Counted from the stretch's first letter, positions 8,433-17,022 are shown. The stretch: 64,000 bases of DNA from an uncultured Acetobacterium sp. (GCF_963664135.1 NZ_OY760905.1:1364001-1428000); one strand, 5' to 3'. Notes: generated by a model not told the origin, from the sequence alone. Translations and numbers: made by a program.

Positions 8433-8467
8433 ATTCGCTTGACAGTGTTAAGCGAATACTGTATACT
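8433..8467 (+). promoter_or_regulatory. Strong sigma-A promoter embedded in an operator-like inverted repeat
   Basis: TTGACA (8439-8444) and TATACT (8462-8467) are separated by exactly 17 bp. The -35 box lies within the inverted repeat ATTCGCTT (8433-8440) / AAGCGAAT (8450-8457). A protein bound there would block RNA polymerase, so the adjacent Cro-like repressor is the natural candidate. Confidence 0.75.
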
Positions 8468-8505
8468 AAAGGCATAGAATTAATCAATTGAGAGGAGAAA
8501 CCAAA

Positions 8506-8919
8506 ATGTATAATCGTTCAGAAATCTTAAGAACAGCCAACAAATTAACCGCCACCGGATTAACCAAAAGCCAGGCTTTTAAAAGAGCCTGGCTTTTGGC
8601 CAAGGGAAAAGCCCTTGTTGTCAAGGGTGTCACCCAGGGCAAGAGACAGACCGCCATTGACCATATGAAGCAATATGACCCATCAGAAATCACGATCAGT
8701 CTTGAAAGAAACGCTACCGGATATTTTGAAGAGGATACCATTGAAGTGGTGGTCATGATCCACGGCAATTCTTACTGTGTAGGCTATCTGGCTTCTTCGG
8801 TTGCTGAATGGTTATCAAAGGTCATGGACTTCGGAACGGCTTTAAAAGGGGCATTAAAACAAATTGTTGGTGGTAATGGTTTATATTATGGTTTGAGGAT
8901 ACAAGCACAGATTGCTTAG
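8506..8919 (+). CDS. Conserved mobile-element protein of unknown function
   Basis: The start at 8506 has GAGGAGA upstream and gives 137 residues. The N-terminus (SEILRTANKLTATGLTKSQA, then FKRAWLLAKGKALVV) resembles the short basic helix pair found at the front of many ICE and phage accessory proteins. The rest (EITISLERNATGYFEEDTIE, then a glycine-rich C-terminus) is unrecognised. It is the first gene after the strong repressed promoter and so is an early, inducible gene of the element. Confidence 0.55.
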   Translation: MYNRSEILRTANKLTATGLTKSQAFKRAWLLAKGKALVVKGVTQGKRQTAIDHMKQYDPSEITISLERNATGYFEEDTIEVVVMIHGNSYCVGYLASSVAEWLSKVMDFGTALKGALKQIVGGNGLYYGLRIQAQIA

Positions 8920-8953
8920 GGAGAGGCTGTACCTCTTCCGAACGGGAGGAAAA

Positions 8954-9314
8954 ATGCTTAATAGCGCACAAATAAAAGAATTATTCGAAAAAGAAGCCGT
9001 TGCGTTTTTAGAGTGGGAAGGCGTACCCATTTACAGAGCTATTGAATTATTTGGTATTGAAGCGGTTGACGCTGGAATGGATGAAAAAGAAGGAAAAATC
9101 CTTTATTGTGGCTATAAAATTGAAGGTGGTTGGTTATATTGCCTGGTATCTTCTTTACAAAGGATTCAGGAAGGCGGACACCTATGCCAATGCGGAAGAA
9201 ATTAAAAGAATATGCATTGAAAAGGAACTGGCTGGTAAAGAAACCAGAGCAAAGCTTGACAGGATCCGGATCACGCAGCAGAAAGCAAAATTAACCATAC
9301 ACAAGCAAAACTAG
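8954..9314 (+). pseudogene. Frameshifted first copy of a tandem gene pair
   Basis: The frame opens at 8954 with a good ribosome-binding site (GGGAGGA) and MLNSAQIKELFEKEAVAFLE. It then loses homology to its neighbour near 9130-9140 and ends at 9205. The matching continuation (YKGFRKADTYANAEEIKR) lies in another frame up to 9314. The intact neighbour at 9330 has the same order (MLNSAQVKELFGKEA ... FEGFKSAAVYANIQEIRE). One inserted or deleted base near the GGTGGTTGGTT run explains it. It may also be a sequencing error or a programmed shift. Confidence 0.65.
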
Positions 9315-9329
9315 ATAAGGGGAAAGAAT

Positions 9330-9686
9330 ATGCTTAATAGTGCACAGGTGAAAGAATTGTTTGGAAAAGAGGCTTTTTTAATAGGCAATAATGATGGTGT
9401 TTTAATTGAAATAGCTCAGAAACTATTTGGTAAAAAGGCGGTAACATACGCCAGAATGGTAGATAAAGGAGGGCATTGGTGGAATGTGTACGGAATAGAT
9501 AAGTATTACGTTGAATATCTTACATTTGAAGGGTTTAAGAGCGCAGCAGTCTATGCCAATATTCAAGAAATCAGGGAAAACCAGCAGAAAGAGGGAGATC
9601 TAATCCTATTGAAAAAACCTAAAGTTAATGAGAAAAGGAAGAATAACTATGAAACGAAAACAGAAAACGATATGGGCCTATCTTGA
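9330..9686 (+). CDS. Hypothetical element protein, intact copy of the tandem pair
   Basis: This 118-residue protein has no recognised domain. The first 90 residues align with the frameshifted copy just upstream, including the MLNSAQ start and the YANIQEIRE helix; the charged tail (KKPKVNEKRKNNYETKTEND) is unique. GGGGAAAG precedes the ATG. The duplication inside one transcription unit suggests expansion and decay of an accessory gene. Confidence 0.55.
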   Translation: MLNSAQVKELFGKEAFLIGNNDGVLIEIAQKLFGKKAVTYARMVDKGGHWWNVYGIDKYYVEYLTFEGFKSAAVYANIQEIRENQQKEGDLILLKKPKVNEKRKNNYETKTENDMGLS

Positions 9687-9708
9687 CGGGGTTAAGCAAG
9701 ATCTATAG
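9649..9708 (+). CDS. Possible 19-residue ORF overlapping the end of the previous gene
   Basis: An ATG preceded by AAAAGGAAG opens the basic peptide MKRKQKTIWAYLDGVKQDL, ending at a TAG at 9708. It is short and has no family. It is reported only because the ribosome-binding site and codon pattern look deliberate. Confidence 0.2.
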   Translation: MKRKQKTIWAYLDGVKQDL

Positions 9709-9969
9709 TAGGGGGCATAAAAATCTTTTGCCACCTCGTGACGGTCACGATGTCTAACTAGGCAGGAACAAAAATCCGGAAATTTGGGGTAAGAGGGGGT
9801 CTGTATTTTACCGACCCCTTATTTGAATAACCAGAAAAACCTAGAAACCGCCGTTTTAGTGAAGGGCGGTTTTTCTATTTGGGGATGGGATAACTGACGC
9901 ACCAAATCAGTTCATCAGGAAAAAGCACCAGGTCAAAATATAACGCTGGCAAGTTACCGGCAAATTAAA
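9687..9969. other. Intergenic stretch with hairpins, no gene
   Basis: This 283 bp stretch between the tandem pair and the sigma factor holds a CGTGAC/GTCACG hairpin near 9737, a GGGGTC/GACCCC hairpin near 9796-9818 and the terminator at 9845. No gene is supported apart from the tiny frame overlapping its left edge. Confidence 0.5.
9845..9875 (+). terminator. Rho-independent terminator of the rightward element operon
   Basis: AAACCGCC (9845-9852) pairs with GGCGGTTT (9865-9872), followed by a T run. It ends transcripts from the 8506-9686 operon. Confidence 0.75.
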
Positions 9970-10773
9970 TTACCGCATGAGCATATCAAGGAAATAATCA
10001 ATTGATCCCAGCCCTTCCAGATCTCCCAAAGTTTGAGTATAAAGGCAATGATTCCTTTGGGCGTAATTCAGAAGCTTAGGGAGAAGAGTGTTGCGAACAT
10101 ACTCATCCCTGTATTTGGACATCAATTCCTTACCAGTAACGGATGACCTGATTTTTCGCAATCCCTTAGCCGTCCATTGCCGGGCCCTCTCCGGTGAAAC
10201 GTCATATAAGCAGGCTATTTCTTTCAAAGTGTATTCTTGTCCATTTAAACCATAATTTAAAATTAGGGCATTCTTTTCTTTATCTTCAGGATTGAAAACA
10301 CGGTCCAGCATACGGAAGAGGTCTTCACGTAAAATCAACCGGTCAACCTCCTCATTGACCAGATGAAAGGCATTTAAGGCAGATGGATCTTCTATTAAAT
10401 CAATGTAGGTTGTTTCATCAGCTCCAGGGATCAACTCATGAGCGCTGATTACATGACATAGGTCACTTTCCCGGTCGCTCCTCTTCTCCCAGGGAGAGGA
10501 GAACCTCAAGCCTCTGGAGATGTGCCCTTTAATGGCCACACCGGCATAAGTGGAGAATTTGACATCATAATCAGGATCAAACCCTTTAGCAGCTTCAATC
10601 AAGCCAATATTCCCCAATTGAACAAGATCATCACGTTCAAGATACGATATTTCAGTGAGATTATAGTATTGATTAACAAAATGATGGATAAGGCCCTGGT
10701 TATTTTCAATGATTTGATCCAGTGCTGATTTGTCCCCATTACGAAAAGCCATAACCAATTCTTCATTCGACAT
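9970..10773 (-). CDS. Element-borne sigma-70 family factor
   Basis: This 267-residue protein has a region 2 core (YLERDDLVQLGNIGLIEAAK, then GFDPDYDVKFSTYAGVAIKG) and a region 4 HTH (YTLKEIACLYDVSPERARQW, then TAKGLRKIRSS). The spacing fits SigB/SigF-like or phage-type factors rather than ECF sigmas. It is the last gene before the attachment site and reads inward. It could activate late element genes or have been captured from the host. Confidence 0.85.
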   Translation of the reverse strand: MSNEELVMAFRNGDKSALDQIIENNQGLIHHFVNQYYNLTEISYLERDDLVQLGNIGLIEAAKGFDPDYDVKFSTYAGVAIKGHISRGLRFSSPWEKRSDRESDLCHVISAHELIPGADETTYIDLIEDPSALNAFHLVNEEVDRLILREDLFRMLDRVFNPEDKEKNALILNYGLNGQEYTLKEIACLYDVSPERARQWTAKGLRKIRSSVTGKELMSKYRDEYVRNTLLPKLLNYAQRNHCLYTQTLGDLEGLGSIDYFLDMLMR

Positions 10774-10984
10774 GATGTTTCTCCCGTTTTTGTTTTATTA
10801 TATCATTAAAACGGCTTTACAATCATCTTTTCGAACCCCTACCTTGGGGACAATTTGGGGACACATTATGATTTTTTGCTGATTTTTCGTTATTTTTTAT
10901 GATGGTTCATTAAAAGATAAGTTCATATAATGGCTTTATAATGGGAAATATGAAGTCTATAAGCATTGGTCGATTACCACTTGC

Positions 10985-11033
10985 CTTACTGGCAGTCAGA
11001 AGGCCAGGGGTTCGAGTCCCCTCATCTCCACCA
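10985..11033 (+). other. 3' end of a tmRNA (or tRNA) gene: probable attachment site of the mobile element
   Basis: CAGGGGTTCGAGTCCCCTC forms a T-arm and is followed by CATCTCCACCA ending at 11033. No matching 5' acceptor half (GGGGATG or GGAGATG) or D-arm is found in the 210 bp upstream, so this is only the 3' end. The CATCTCCACCA terminus fits ssrA, whose 5' end is usually GGGGAUG, better than most tRNAs. Such a 3' fragment is left when an element integrates into the end of the gene. The intact gene is expected beyond the left edge, next to the integrase. Confidence 0.65.
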
Positions 11034-11046
11034 ATTAAAAACGCAT

Positions 11047-11077
11047 AAGAGAGCCGTTGAGGTTCTCTTTTTTTTGA
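11047..11077 (+). terminator. Terminator behind the tmRNA/tRNA 3' fragment
   Basis: AAGAGAGCC pairs with GGTTCTCTT around a GTTGA loop and is followed by eight T. It would be the original terminator of the target RNA gene, displaced by the insertion. Confidence 0.75.
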
Positions 11078-11154
11078 TTGAATTTCAGAACCCTATCTTA
11101 ATCTTTAGCTAAACTTTCAAAATTCTCATAGTTTATTTTGAATTAATCGTCTTC

Positions 11155-11185
11155 CTTGTTAAGATTAGAAAATAATCTTAACAAG
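11155..11185. repeat. Perfect 13 bp inverted repeat upstream of the diguanylate cyclase
   Basis: CTTGTTAAGATTA (11155-11167) and TAATCTTAACAAG (11173-11185) flank a GAAAA loop. It lies about 80 bp before the cyclase start and just before the presumed promoter. It could be an operator or an RNA hairpin. It has no T run and so is not a simple terminator. The rest of 11078-11263 is AT-rich with no gene. Confidence 0.5.
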
Positions 11186-11263
11186 CACACATTTACTTTC
11201 TTTTTCTTTAAATTTTCTGCTAAAATAAACCTAAAAAAGATGTTGCTCAAATGAAGGAGTCCT

Positions 11264-12427
11264 ATGAAAACATTCCATTCGGTTATTCAATCACTCAATC
11301 CCTATGCCGCTTATGATAAAGCGCAAGCCGCAATTTTGCGAAAAACTTTATTGTGCGATAATATCAAACGCTTGAAGATTATTGGGATAATCGGTTCAGC
11401 GGTTAATCTGCTTTTGCTTGTTCTTTATTACTTAGAAGATGGCTTTGGGGGACTGACCACTATTGAGGCCGGATTGCGAATTGCTTGGATTCTAGCCAGC
11501 GTTATTTATATCTTAGGGATTGGCAGTCCTCATTTTCCCGATGCTATCAAAAGAAAACACTTTATTTTTTTCTATGGTGCCACCGGGCTCTGCCTGCTTT
11601 TTGCTAGTCTGATCACAGCCGTTTTATCCGTTGAGCAGGGCTCGACCTTTCTTTATCTTATCAATGTATTGCTGATTGGCAGTTTTTTATACCTTTCATT
11701 TCTGGAAATGAGCTTTATTATCGCCCCCAGTTTTTTGATTCTTGTCATTTCCATTATTTTTACCCCCAGTTCCATCCTGATGGTTCAGGGAAATATCGTC
11801 AATGTGATTGCCAGCGCGGCTTTTGCCGTTGTCGTTGCCCAGACAATATTAGTCTCAAAATTAAAACAGCTTTCCAACACCCAAACAATCCTTGATCATA
11901 AAAAAGAGCTGGAATATCTCATTGATCTGGATGGTCTGACCCGGATTCCCAACCGCCGAAAATTGGAAAGTTATTATTTAAGTAATCCCAATATATCTTT
12001 TGCACTGCTAATGGTCGATATTGATTATTTTAAGAACTACAATGACACCTACGGCCATTTGCAGGGAGACCAATGTTTGATTCAGGTTGCTCACTGCCTG
12101 TCCCACTATCCATATGAGGGACTGACCGCACGTTACGGTGGCGAAGAATTTGTCACCCTCATCAAACTGGACGATCTTAACGACGTTACAACCCTGGTTG
12201 AAGGCATCCGAGTATCTATTGAAGCCATGCAAATAAAACATGAAGCCTCTTCTTTTGGAGTTGTGACTGTCAGTATCGGTTATGTTGTTCACGCAACAGG
12301 CGAAACCGATCTGAAAAATAAAGACAATTTGGCTGACAGTCTCGAAAGCTATATTTTAAAAGCAGATCAGGCTTTGTATCAGGCCAAGGAAAACGGGCGT
12401 AACCAAATTAAGTTGTTTGAGGAATAA
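11264..12427 (+). CDS. Membrane-anchored diguanylate cyclase (GGDEF)
   Basis: This 387-residue protein has about six predicted membrane helices in residues 35-195, a short coiled linker, then a GGDEF domain (LDGLTRIPNRRKLE ... MVDIDYFKNYNDTYGHLQGD ... ARYGGEEF). The active-site motif is GGEEF, an active variant. No RxxD inhibitory site precedes it, so product inhibition may be absent. It would make c-di-GMP from two GTP. AAGGAG precedes the start. It is the first host gene beyond the attachment site and is monocistronic. The signal sensed by the membrane part is unknown. Confidence 0.9.
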   Translation: MKTFHSVIQSLNPYAAYDKAQAAILRKTLLCDNIKRLKIIGIIGSAVNLLLLVLYYLEDGFGGLTTIEAGLRIAWILASVIYILGIGSPHFPDAIKRKHFIFFYGATGLCLLFASLITAVLSVEQGSTFLYLINVLLIGSFLYLSFLEMSFIIAPSFLILVISIIFTPSSILMVQGNIVNVIASAAFAVVVAQTILVSKLKQLSNTQTILDHKKELEYLIDLDGLTRIPNRRKLESYYLSNPNISFALLMVDIDYFKNYNDTYGHLQGDQCLIQVAHCLSHYPYEGLTARYGGEEFVTLIKLDDLNDVTTLVEGIRVSIEAMQIKHEASSFGVVTVSIGYVVHATGETDLKNKDNLADSLESYILKADQALYQAKENGRNQIKLFEE

Positions 12428-12453
12428 AACGACGATTTGATCTATCAACTAAG

Positions 12454-12936
12454 TTATAAACTAATCGCTTCACCCCAACATGCCGCCAGTTTTTCCAATG
12501 AATAGTTGGCATTAGCGGGACTGGTAGATGGTAGCTTGATGATCGCTTTGTCAGTTGTCTCAAAGCAGTATCGGTTATATAATTCAAAAGCCTTGCCACC
12601 ATTTGCATAAATGGTTTCGATAGCACTAGTGTTTAATAGCGCCCGAAGATCGTTCGGCACCACATTTTTAATCGAACTATCGCTTGAGCCATTAATATCA
12701 CAGGAATAAATCACATCCCAAACAGCGATATGGTTTTCTAACAGCAGGGTTTTCTCTGCTTCAATGGTATCAGGGGTTGGCCAGCCCACCAAAGCACTGA
12801 TGACTTTCCAGAATCTGTTTTGAGGATGCTGATAGTAAAAACAGCTTTCTCTTGATTTTACTGACGGGAATGTCCCCAAGATCAATATTTTTGATTTCTG
12901 ATCATATACTGGTTCAAAGGTATGGATCATCGGCAT
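12454..12936 (-). CDS. DNA-deoxyinosine/uracil glycosylase family protein
   Basis: This 160-residue protein has the UDG-superfamily pattern of the family 6 hypoxanthine glycosylases: ILILGTFPSVKSRESCFYYQ at the start, HPQNRFWKV, then LPSTSPANANYSLEKL near the C-terminus. It excises deaminated bases from DNA. The start at 12936 was chosen over an upstream in-frame one because AGGGAG lies just before it and the family begins here. It is convergent with the cyclase gene. Confidence 0.85.
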   Translation of the reverse strand: MPMIHTFEPVYDQKSKILILGTFPSVKSRESCFYYQHPQNRFWKVISALVGWPTPDTIEAEKTLLLENHIAVWDVIYSCDINGSSDSSIKNVVPNDLRALLNTSAIETIYANGGKAFELYNRYCFETTDKAIIKLPSTSPANANYSLEKLAACWGEAISL

Positions 12937-12980
12937 CTTTTTCTCCCTTATATCTTTTAAACAATAATAGCGGTACAAGC

Positions 12981-13027
12981 TTAAAGCTCCCATAGATTCG
13001 CGCAAAGCGTGACTATGGGAGCTTTAA
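12981..13027. terminator. Perfect 15 bp stem terminator between glycosylase and phosphoesterase
   Basis: TTAAAGCTCCCATAG and CTATGGGAGCTTTAA flank a 17-base loop that can itself pair (CGC/GCG). It lies just downstream of the metallophosphoesterase stop on the minus strand. Confidence 0.7.
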
Positions 13028-13054
13028 ATAATTATGTTTTTAAATGCGTGTTCT

Positions 13055-14722
13055 TTAAATGCGAATCGCCTGACCGTCAGTCCACTGGGTAATGGTCTGA
13101 TCCGGTGAATACTGATACAGATTGACGGTTTCAATGGCCGAACCGGCTTTGGGCGGGGTGATCACAACAAAGGTTCGGGTCAGATAACCCTGGGCATTGT
13201 CAATCCAGGTTCCGCTGTTGGCATAAATGGTTTTATGATTGTCAAGATTGGTCATAGGAATAACATCCGCCACATGGGTATGTCCAAAAACAACAATCCG
13301 TTTCGAAGCGTCCAAATCAAAAAACTGCGTTTTAGCCTGATAATCGGTAAAAGCTGGCACTGCCGCCCGGGTTATGGCTTCACTGACGGGGATTTTAACC
13401 GTTACGCCATTGATGTTCTGGCGCTCGTCCCAGGTATCCTGAATATTATGGTATAAGGTCGCATCAATGAAACCTGTTTCTTTATCTTGTTGGGGAATAC
13501 AGTCATTTATTGAATAATTCTCCGTAAAACCATCAAGATTGGTTTTCAAAACTTTGTCATCAAAGCTTTCTTTGACCGGTAATACCGACAAAATGGCTTT
13601 CCAGGTTTCGTAATATAAATAGGCATTAAATTGACTGGGGTCTTCTTTATTGGGAATCATCTCCGGAAAAATATTATCCGATTGGGGATGTCCTTCAATC
13701 ACACAGGTCGTGGCGATTCGGGTAAAGAAATAACCCGGTGGCAAGATATTTGTATCATCGTTTGTGATCGCTCTGTTCGAAATCGGATCAGGGGTACAGA
13801 AAAAATTATATTTGTGGCCATGCTCAATGACAATTTCTGAATTGGGACCGGTGACATAGGTGCCCAGACCCTGCAGCTCCGCTCTGGCCTGACTGATGCC
13901 CGGAAAAATCCGAGCCACATCTGCCTCGGTGAGCAGTAGGTCATGATTCCCGGGTACATAAGTTACCTTAATTTCCCCGGCCTTGATGATGGCATTAAAG
14001 CCGTCCACAATGGCCTGGTTATTGGCTGCCACCTGATTAAAGAAGGCTGCTTTTTCATCCGGCATCTGATAATCCATGGGTAAAAACCATTCATCCAGCA
14101 AGTCGCCGCCGATGACCAACTCTTTCACGTTGGGAGCTGCCTTTACCTGAGTTAAAAAATCCACCAGCGCCTGTTTGTTTTTTTCCAGTTCGGCAAAAGA
14201 CGAATCCACGCCCAAATGAAAATCACTGGCGATAATAATCTGCGTTCGTCCCTCGTTTAACTCCGGGTTTCCGGATAAATCAAAATCAATATTGGTGGCA
14301 AAATAGCCCACATAGTCACAACCCAGTGATGCCTTAGTCTTTGAACCCAGGCTGCTTTTTATCACCAGCTGATAGGCTTCCCCCTGGGCAAACCGGGTGA
14401 TATCCTTATTGTTGATGCGGATGGTTTTAGGATCGTTGAGATCGATTTTTACCGCACAAACTTCCTCCACCGAATTCCCGGCACTATCAATGCGATACAG
14501 CTTCACCGCATCAGCGATGCTCGTCGGATCCAGCTCATCACTAAATTTTAATAAAATGGTTTGAATTTTATCATTTACCGGTGGGTTATCCAGCTCGTCT
14601 GACATTAACACGTTGGACTCAATAGTCATCTCTTTTGAGCCATCCTGAATGGATGTATAGGCTCCCAGAATAGAATTGGCAATTTTTAAACACGCAAGAC
14701 TGAAATACTTTGTTGTTTTCAT
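13055..14722 (-). CDS. Calcineurin-like metallophosphoesterase with N-terminal Ig-like region
   Basis: This 555-residue protein has the metal-binding motifs of the family: DFHLG (near residue 168), GGDLLDE (near 205), GNHD (near 258), a histidine motif IEHGH (near 300) and GHTH (near 481). Residues about 30-150 look like an SbsA/Ig-like beta domain (TILLKFSDELDPTSIADAVK). No clear signal peptide is visible. The substrate is unknown; such enzymes hydrolyse phosphoesters including nucleotides. AAGGAG precedes the ATG. Monocistronic. Confidence 0.8.
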   Translation of the reverse strand: MKTTKYFSLACLKIANSILGAYTSIQDGSKEMTIESNVLMSDELDNPPVNDKIQTILLKFSDELDPTSIADAVKLYRIDSAGNSVEEVCAVKIDLNDPKTIRINNKDITRFAQGEAYQLVIKSSLGSKTKASLGCDYVGYFATNIDFDLSGNPELNEGRTQIIIASDFHLGVDSSFAELEKNKQALVDFLTQVKAAPNVKELVIGGDLLDEWFLPMDYQMPDEKAAFFNQVAANNQAIVDGFNAIIKAGEIKVTYVPGNHDLLLTEADVARIFPGISQARAELQGLGTYVTGPNSEIVIEHGHKYNFFCTPDPISNRAITNDDTNILPPGYFFTRIATTCVIEGHPQSDNIFPEMIPNKEDPSQFNAYLYYETWKAILSVLPVKESFDDKVLKTNLDGFTENYSINDCIPQQDKETGFIDATLYHNIQDTWDERQNINGVTVKIPVSEAITRAAVPAFTDYQAKTQFFDLDASKRIVVFGHTHVADVIPMTNLDNHKTIYANSGTWIDNAQGYLTRTFVVITPPKAGSAIETVNLYQYSPDQTITQWTDGQAIRI

Positions 14723-14784
14723 TAATCAGAGCTCCTTATCAATATGATATTTCTGTATCCGACCGCTCCCATATCTTCCAAAAA

Positions 14785-14824
14785 AAACAATCAGATCGCA
14801 TTAAGCTCTGCTGATTGTTTTTTT
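14785..14824. terminator. Bidirectional terminator closing the nicotinate gene cluster
   Basis: AAACAATCAG (14785-14794) and CTGATTGTTT (14811-14820) form a 10 bp stem with A and T runs on both sides. Read on the minus strand it follows dmdB and would end the long nicotinate operon. The remainder of 14723-15199 holds no gene I can support. Confidence 0.75.
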
Positions 14825-15199
14825 GCTGTTTTCAGATATTTTTTCTTCCCTATTGTTCACACTACTGTAAATAATCTTTTTAGATCACTAACCGTTATCA
14901 GAGAACAGGAGTTTTCTAATGATAAGTTTATCGTATTAAATACTATATTTCAACAAAAATCTCAATGTATATTATGATCGTGCTAATCTTTTCTTTGATA
15001 TGGTTCAATTTAATTATATTTTCTAGGATGCGCTATTTCCTTCCACCCCATCTTCGATTATTAACAACAAGGTCTTAGAATATAGCACATCGCTTTGGAC
15101 ACACCGTTCGGTTTGGAGCTGGATGTTCTGGCATTGTTAAGTAAATTTGCCTCCAGTTATTTCTGATGATCTTTTCATGTTTATTTTGTGTCCAGTTTG

Positions 15200-15721
15200 T
15201 TAATAATGTTTATCAGCATAACCAACCCAACCGCCCTCTTTGACTAAGGTTTTATCAAACTCCCCAATCTTAAACGCAATGGTTTCGGATTTCTCATCCG
15301 CCTCAATCAAGATGGTAGAATTATCCACATTGATGCTCATGGACACTTCCTTGTTTGTATAAACTTCAAAGAGGTTGTTGATGGTTTCTTTTGGCAACTC
15401 AATGGCAAACATCCCGCAATTGTACATGTTCTGTCTAAAGATGCGGGCAAAGCTTTCAGCAATAACCACATTGATTGCGTTGACTTCCAAAGCCCAGGGT
15501 GCATGCTCCCGGGATGAGCCGCAGCCAAAATTCTCACGTGTAACAATTATCGATTTGTTCAAAAGATCGCTGGTGCTAAATCCTTCCAGAAATAAATCTT
15601 CCAGCAGAAAAGGCTTGAGCGCCTCTTTGGTAATTTCGGTCAGGTATTTCGCCGGGATGATTTCGTCGGTATTGATGTCACTACGGTCTAAAAATAATAC
15701 TTTTCCATTAAATGTCTTCAT
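15200..15721 (-). CDS. dmdB: 2,3-Dimethylmalate dehydratase small subunit
   Basis: This 173-residue aconitase-family swivel subunit has the FLDRSDINTDEIIPAKYLTE start and GCGSSREHAPWAL motif shared with LeuD and homoaconitase small subunits. With DmdA it hydrates 2,3-dimethylmaleate to (2R,3S)-2,3-dimethylmalate, the step before the final lyase in nicotinate fermentation. It overlaps dmdA by 4 bp. The leucine-pathway isomerase is the close alternative, but the cluster context decides for DmdB. It is the last gene of the operon. Confidence 0.88.
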   Translation of the reverse strand: MKTFNGKVLFLDRSDINTDEIIPAKYLTEITKEALKPFLLEDLFLEGFSTSDLLNKSIIVTRENFGCGSSREHAPWALEVNAINVVIAESFARIFRQNMYNCGMFAIELPKETINNLFEVYTNKEVSMSINVDNSTILIEADEKSETIAFKIGEFDKTLVKEGGWVGYADKHY

Positions 15722-17022
15722 TTTTTCTCACCTGCTGATGTTTTAAATAAATTAGAATTCGTGATGGTTCCGGCAATCGCGGTGGCAGCCGCAGTGGCCG
15801 GACTCATTAAATGAACCGTCCCACCCTTGCCCATCCGGCCATTGAAATTACGATTGGTAGTGGATGCGCAGACTTCGCCATCAGCCAAGACCCCATTACT
15901 CATCCCCAGACAGGCACCGCAGGTGGGATTGGTCACACAAAAACCGGCATCATGAAAAATCTCAATCAGTCCTTCTTTTAATGCCTTGGCATAAACATCC
16001 GGTGATGCCGGGCTCACGATGGCGCGGACATCATCACTGATTTTTTTACCTTTTAAAATACTAGCGGCGATTCGCAGGTCTTCTATCCGGCCATTAGTAC
16101 AGCTGCCGATATAGATCTGATCTACTTTTGTCCCGCTCATTTCATTAACAGTCTTAACCTGATCCGGTTTATAGCCGAAGGTCATCATCGGTTCCAGATC
16201 TGATATATCAAATTCGCAGATCTGTTCATAATCAGCATCGGCATCGGAAATCCACTTGGAATATTCGCTGAGGGCTTCCTCTTTACTGGCGAATTCGTCT
16301 TTGATATGATCCCATAAATAATCAACGGTGGTCATGTCGGGATAGCAGATCCCACAGGTGCCGCCGGCTTCAATGGCCATGTTGCATAGAGTCATCCGAG
16401 ATTCCATTGACATGGTATCCACCACCGGGCCGGTAAATTCAATGACCATGTTGGTTGCACCATTAACAGTTAACTCTTTGATAATGAAGAGAATTAAATC
16501 CTTGGCATAAACTCCCGGCTTTAGTTCTCCTGTTATTATCATTTTAATGGTTTTCGGAAAATGAAAAGCGCAGACCCCTTTTAAAATCCCGACTTCCAGA
16601 TCCGTTGTTCCGGTACCTGCGGCAAAAGCCCCGAAGGCGCCGTGGGTACAGGTGTGGGAATCCCCCATGATGATAGTAAAACCCGGTCGGACAAAGCCTT
16701 TTTCCGGAAAAATGGCATGACAGACACCATTTCTGCCGACATCAAAAAAGTCTTTGATACCGTGACGTCTTGACCAATCTCTTAAAATTTTCTCCTGCTC
16801 CGCCGTTTTTGAATCCTTGGCCGGGGTGACATGATCGATTACCGCCTTGATTTTAGTGGGATCAAAGACCCGATCCATCCCCCGTTCCATCAAATCTGTG
16901 ATGGCAATCGGGGTGGTGATTTCATGACAAAAAACCCGATCCAGTCGCAGTACATGGGCATCCGGAAATGGTTCATCGACCCGATGCGCATCAAATATTT
17001 TTTCAGCAATTGTTTTTCCCAT
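15718..17022 (-). CDS. dmdA: 2,3-Dimethylmalate dehydratase large subunit
   Basis: This 434-residue aconitase-family protein of the short LeuC/homoaconitase type has [4Fe-4S] cluster cysteines in YIGSCTNG (near residue 303) and PTCGACLG (near 362), and the GDSHTCTHGAFGAFAAGTGT motif near residue 120. It is oxygen-sensitive in known anaerobes. With DmdB it performs the 2,3-dimethylmaleate/dimethylmalate hydration. It follows the antiporter gene by 41 bp and overlaps dmdB. Confidence 0.9.
   Translation of the reverse strand: MGKTIAEKIFDAHRVDEPFPDAHVLRLDRVFCHEITTPIAITDLMERGMDRVFDPTKIKAVIDHVTPAKDSKTAEQEKILRDWSRRHGIKDFFDVGRNGVCHAIFPEKGFVRPGFTIIMGDSHTCTHGAFGAFAAGTGTTDLEVGILKGVCAFHFPKTIKMIITGELKPGVYAKDLILFIIKELTVNGATNMVIEFTGPVVDTMSMESRMTLCNMAIEAGGTCGICYPDMTTVDYLWDHIKDEFASKEEALSEYSKWISDADADYEQICEFDISDLEPMMTFGYKPDQVKTVNEMSGTKVDQIYIGSCTNGRIEDLRIAASILKGKKISDDVRAIVSPASPDVYAKALKEGLIEIFHDAGFCVTNPTCGACLGMSNGVLADGEVCASTTNRNFNGRMGKGGTVHLMSPATAAATAIAGTITNSNLFKTSAGEKK

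Noticed and set aside
10774-11033. Complete tRNA or tmRNA gene
   Set aside because: Only the T-arm and acceptor 3' strand are present; no 5' acceptor strand, D-arm or tag-peptide region was found upstream.
14744-14977. 77-codon plus-strand frame between the phosphoesterase and dmdB
   Set aside because: It runs through the bidirectional terminator and has no ribosome-binding site.
15200-17022. Leucine-pathway LeuCD
   Set aside because: The family is shared, but no other leucine genes are present and the neighbours are all nicotinate pathway genes.
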